64,000 nt of DNA from Lunatimonas sp. (GTDB lineage Bacteria > Bacteroidota > Bacteroidia > Cytophagales > Cyclobacteriaceae): contig NZ_JAFIEU010000038.1 of NCBI RefSeq assembly GCF_020832325.1, positions 90,523 to 154,522 of the forward strand, read 5' to 3'. Positions 63,873 through 64,000 of the stretch are shown here, in pieces. The notes beneath the pieces were generated by a model, which saw only the letters and a program-made list of their open reading frames with translations, had not been told where the DNA came from and did no database searches. The first letter of the stretch is position 1. The number at the start of each line of letters is the position of its first letter. A program made the position numbers and the translations under genes.

Positions 63873-64000
63873 GTGTGCCGTGCATGGTAACTAACTAGGT
63901 GGTGAAAGTCCACTGTGGGGGTTTGTAATCGCCAACCACTAGCCAATAGCAAGGGTGTCCATCGTGAGGTGGAATCTGAAGGAAGCAGGCGGCAAAACTC
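63873..64000 (+). mobile_element. Group IIC intron, 5' end (domain I), cut by window edge
   Basis: The sequence starts GTGTG, the group II 5' consensus GUGYG, and continues with the conserved GGTGAAAGTCC, AGCAAGGGTGTCC, GAGGTGGAATCTGAAGGAAG and GGCGGCAAAACTC blocks. These match, in the same order, the domain I of class C introns such as the Oceanobacillus iheyensis intron. It sits directly after a terminator T-tract, the usual class C target. The intron-encoded reverse transcriptase and the 3' end lie beyond the window. It would be transcribed in plus orientation. Confidence 0.9.

Overview
The window looks like a chromosomal segment of a Bacteroidota bacterium, most likely order Cytophagales and close to Cyclobacteriaceae. 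The reasons are two SusC/SusD pairs, BshA (bacillithiol), a Na+-NQR subunit F, a DUF4834-type protein, a carB that ends before the allosteric domain, and many TAnnTTTG promoter elements of the Bacteroidota type with few Shine-Dalgarno sequences. Base composition is close to even GC and AT for most of the length. No phage or plasmid backbone is visible. The only clear mobile element is the 5' end of a group II intron at the right edge.

Layout. 1-3.7 kb: a 5'-truncated M19 dipeptidase, a ceramidase-domain hydrolase, a small membrane protein and a SprT-like protein. 3.7-10.4 kb (minus strand): murQ and a BadF-type sugar kinase, a cytochrome b5-like protein, an arginase-fold protein, nqrF, accD and an MscS channel. 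10.5-16.8 kb: cstA, an exostosin-like glycosyltransferase, two outer-membrane barrel proteins, a zinc-protease-like lipoprotein and small membrane proteins. 17-30.6 kb: carB, a PPP phosphatase, SusCD pair 1, gcvP, an M28 peptidase and a secreted orphan. 30.6-31.3 kb is non-coding and holds a broken ParE toxin remnant. 31.3-37.8 kb: an OmpA-like protein, a radical SAM protein, a DEAD-box helicase, dihydroorotase, tRNA-His and a small terminator-bounded unit. 37.9-42.3 kb: a three-gene glycogen operon. 42.4-47.3 kb: SusCD pair 2. 47.8-58.2 kb: a DUF1456 protein, clpB, a sulfatase, rlmN, two adjacent rhomboids, mutL and a small membrane protein. 58.15-58.45 kb: a tandem array of structured repeats. 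58.9-63.8 kb: a NagZ-like GH3/serine hydrolase fusion, bshA and a fatty-acid-hydroxylase-like protein. From 63,873 to the edge: domain I of a group IIC intron.

Functional themes. Cell-wall recycling is scattered but recurrent: murQ with a sugar kinase, the NagZ-like fusion and an M19 dipeptidase. Glycogen turnover is a compact operon of debranching enzyme, GT4 glycosyltransferase and GH57. Pyrimidine synthesis is represented by carB and dihydroorotase at separate loci.

The most unusual signal is the ~91-102 bp repeat array at 58,151-58,454. Each complete copy folds into the same two-part hairpin, and base changes between copies are compensated on the opposite arm at two positions. This argues for selection on, or mobility of, the structure. 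Other points are a tRNA-His with tandem U-U mismatches in the acceptor stem, several enzymes missing textbook metal ligands (arginase-fold protein, AccD zinc ribbon, MutL C-terminus), an orphan nqrF, and a palindrome upstream of clpB.
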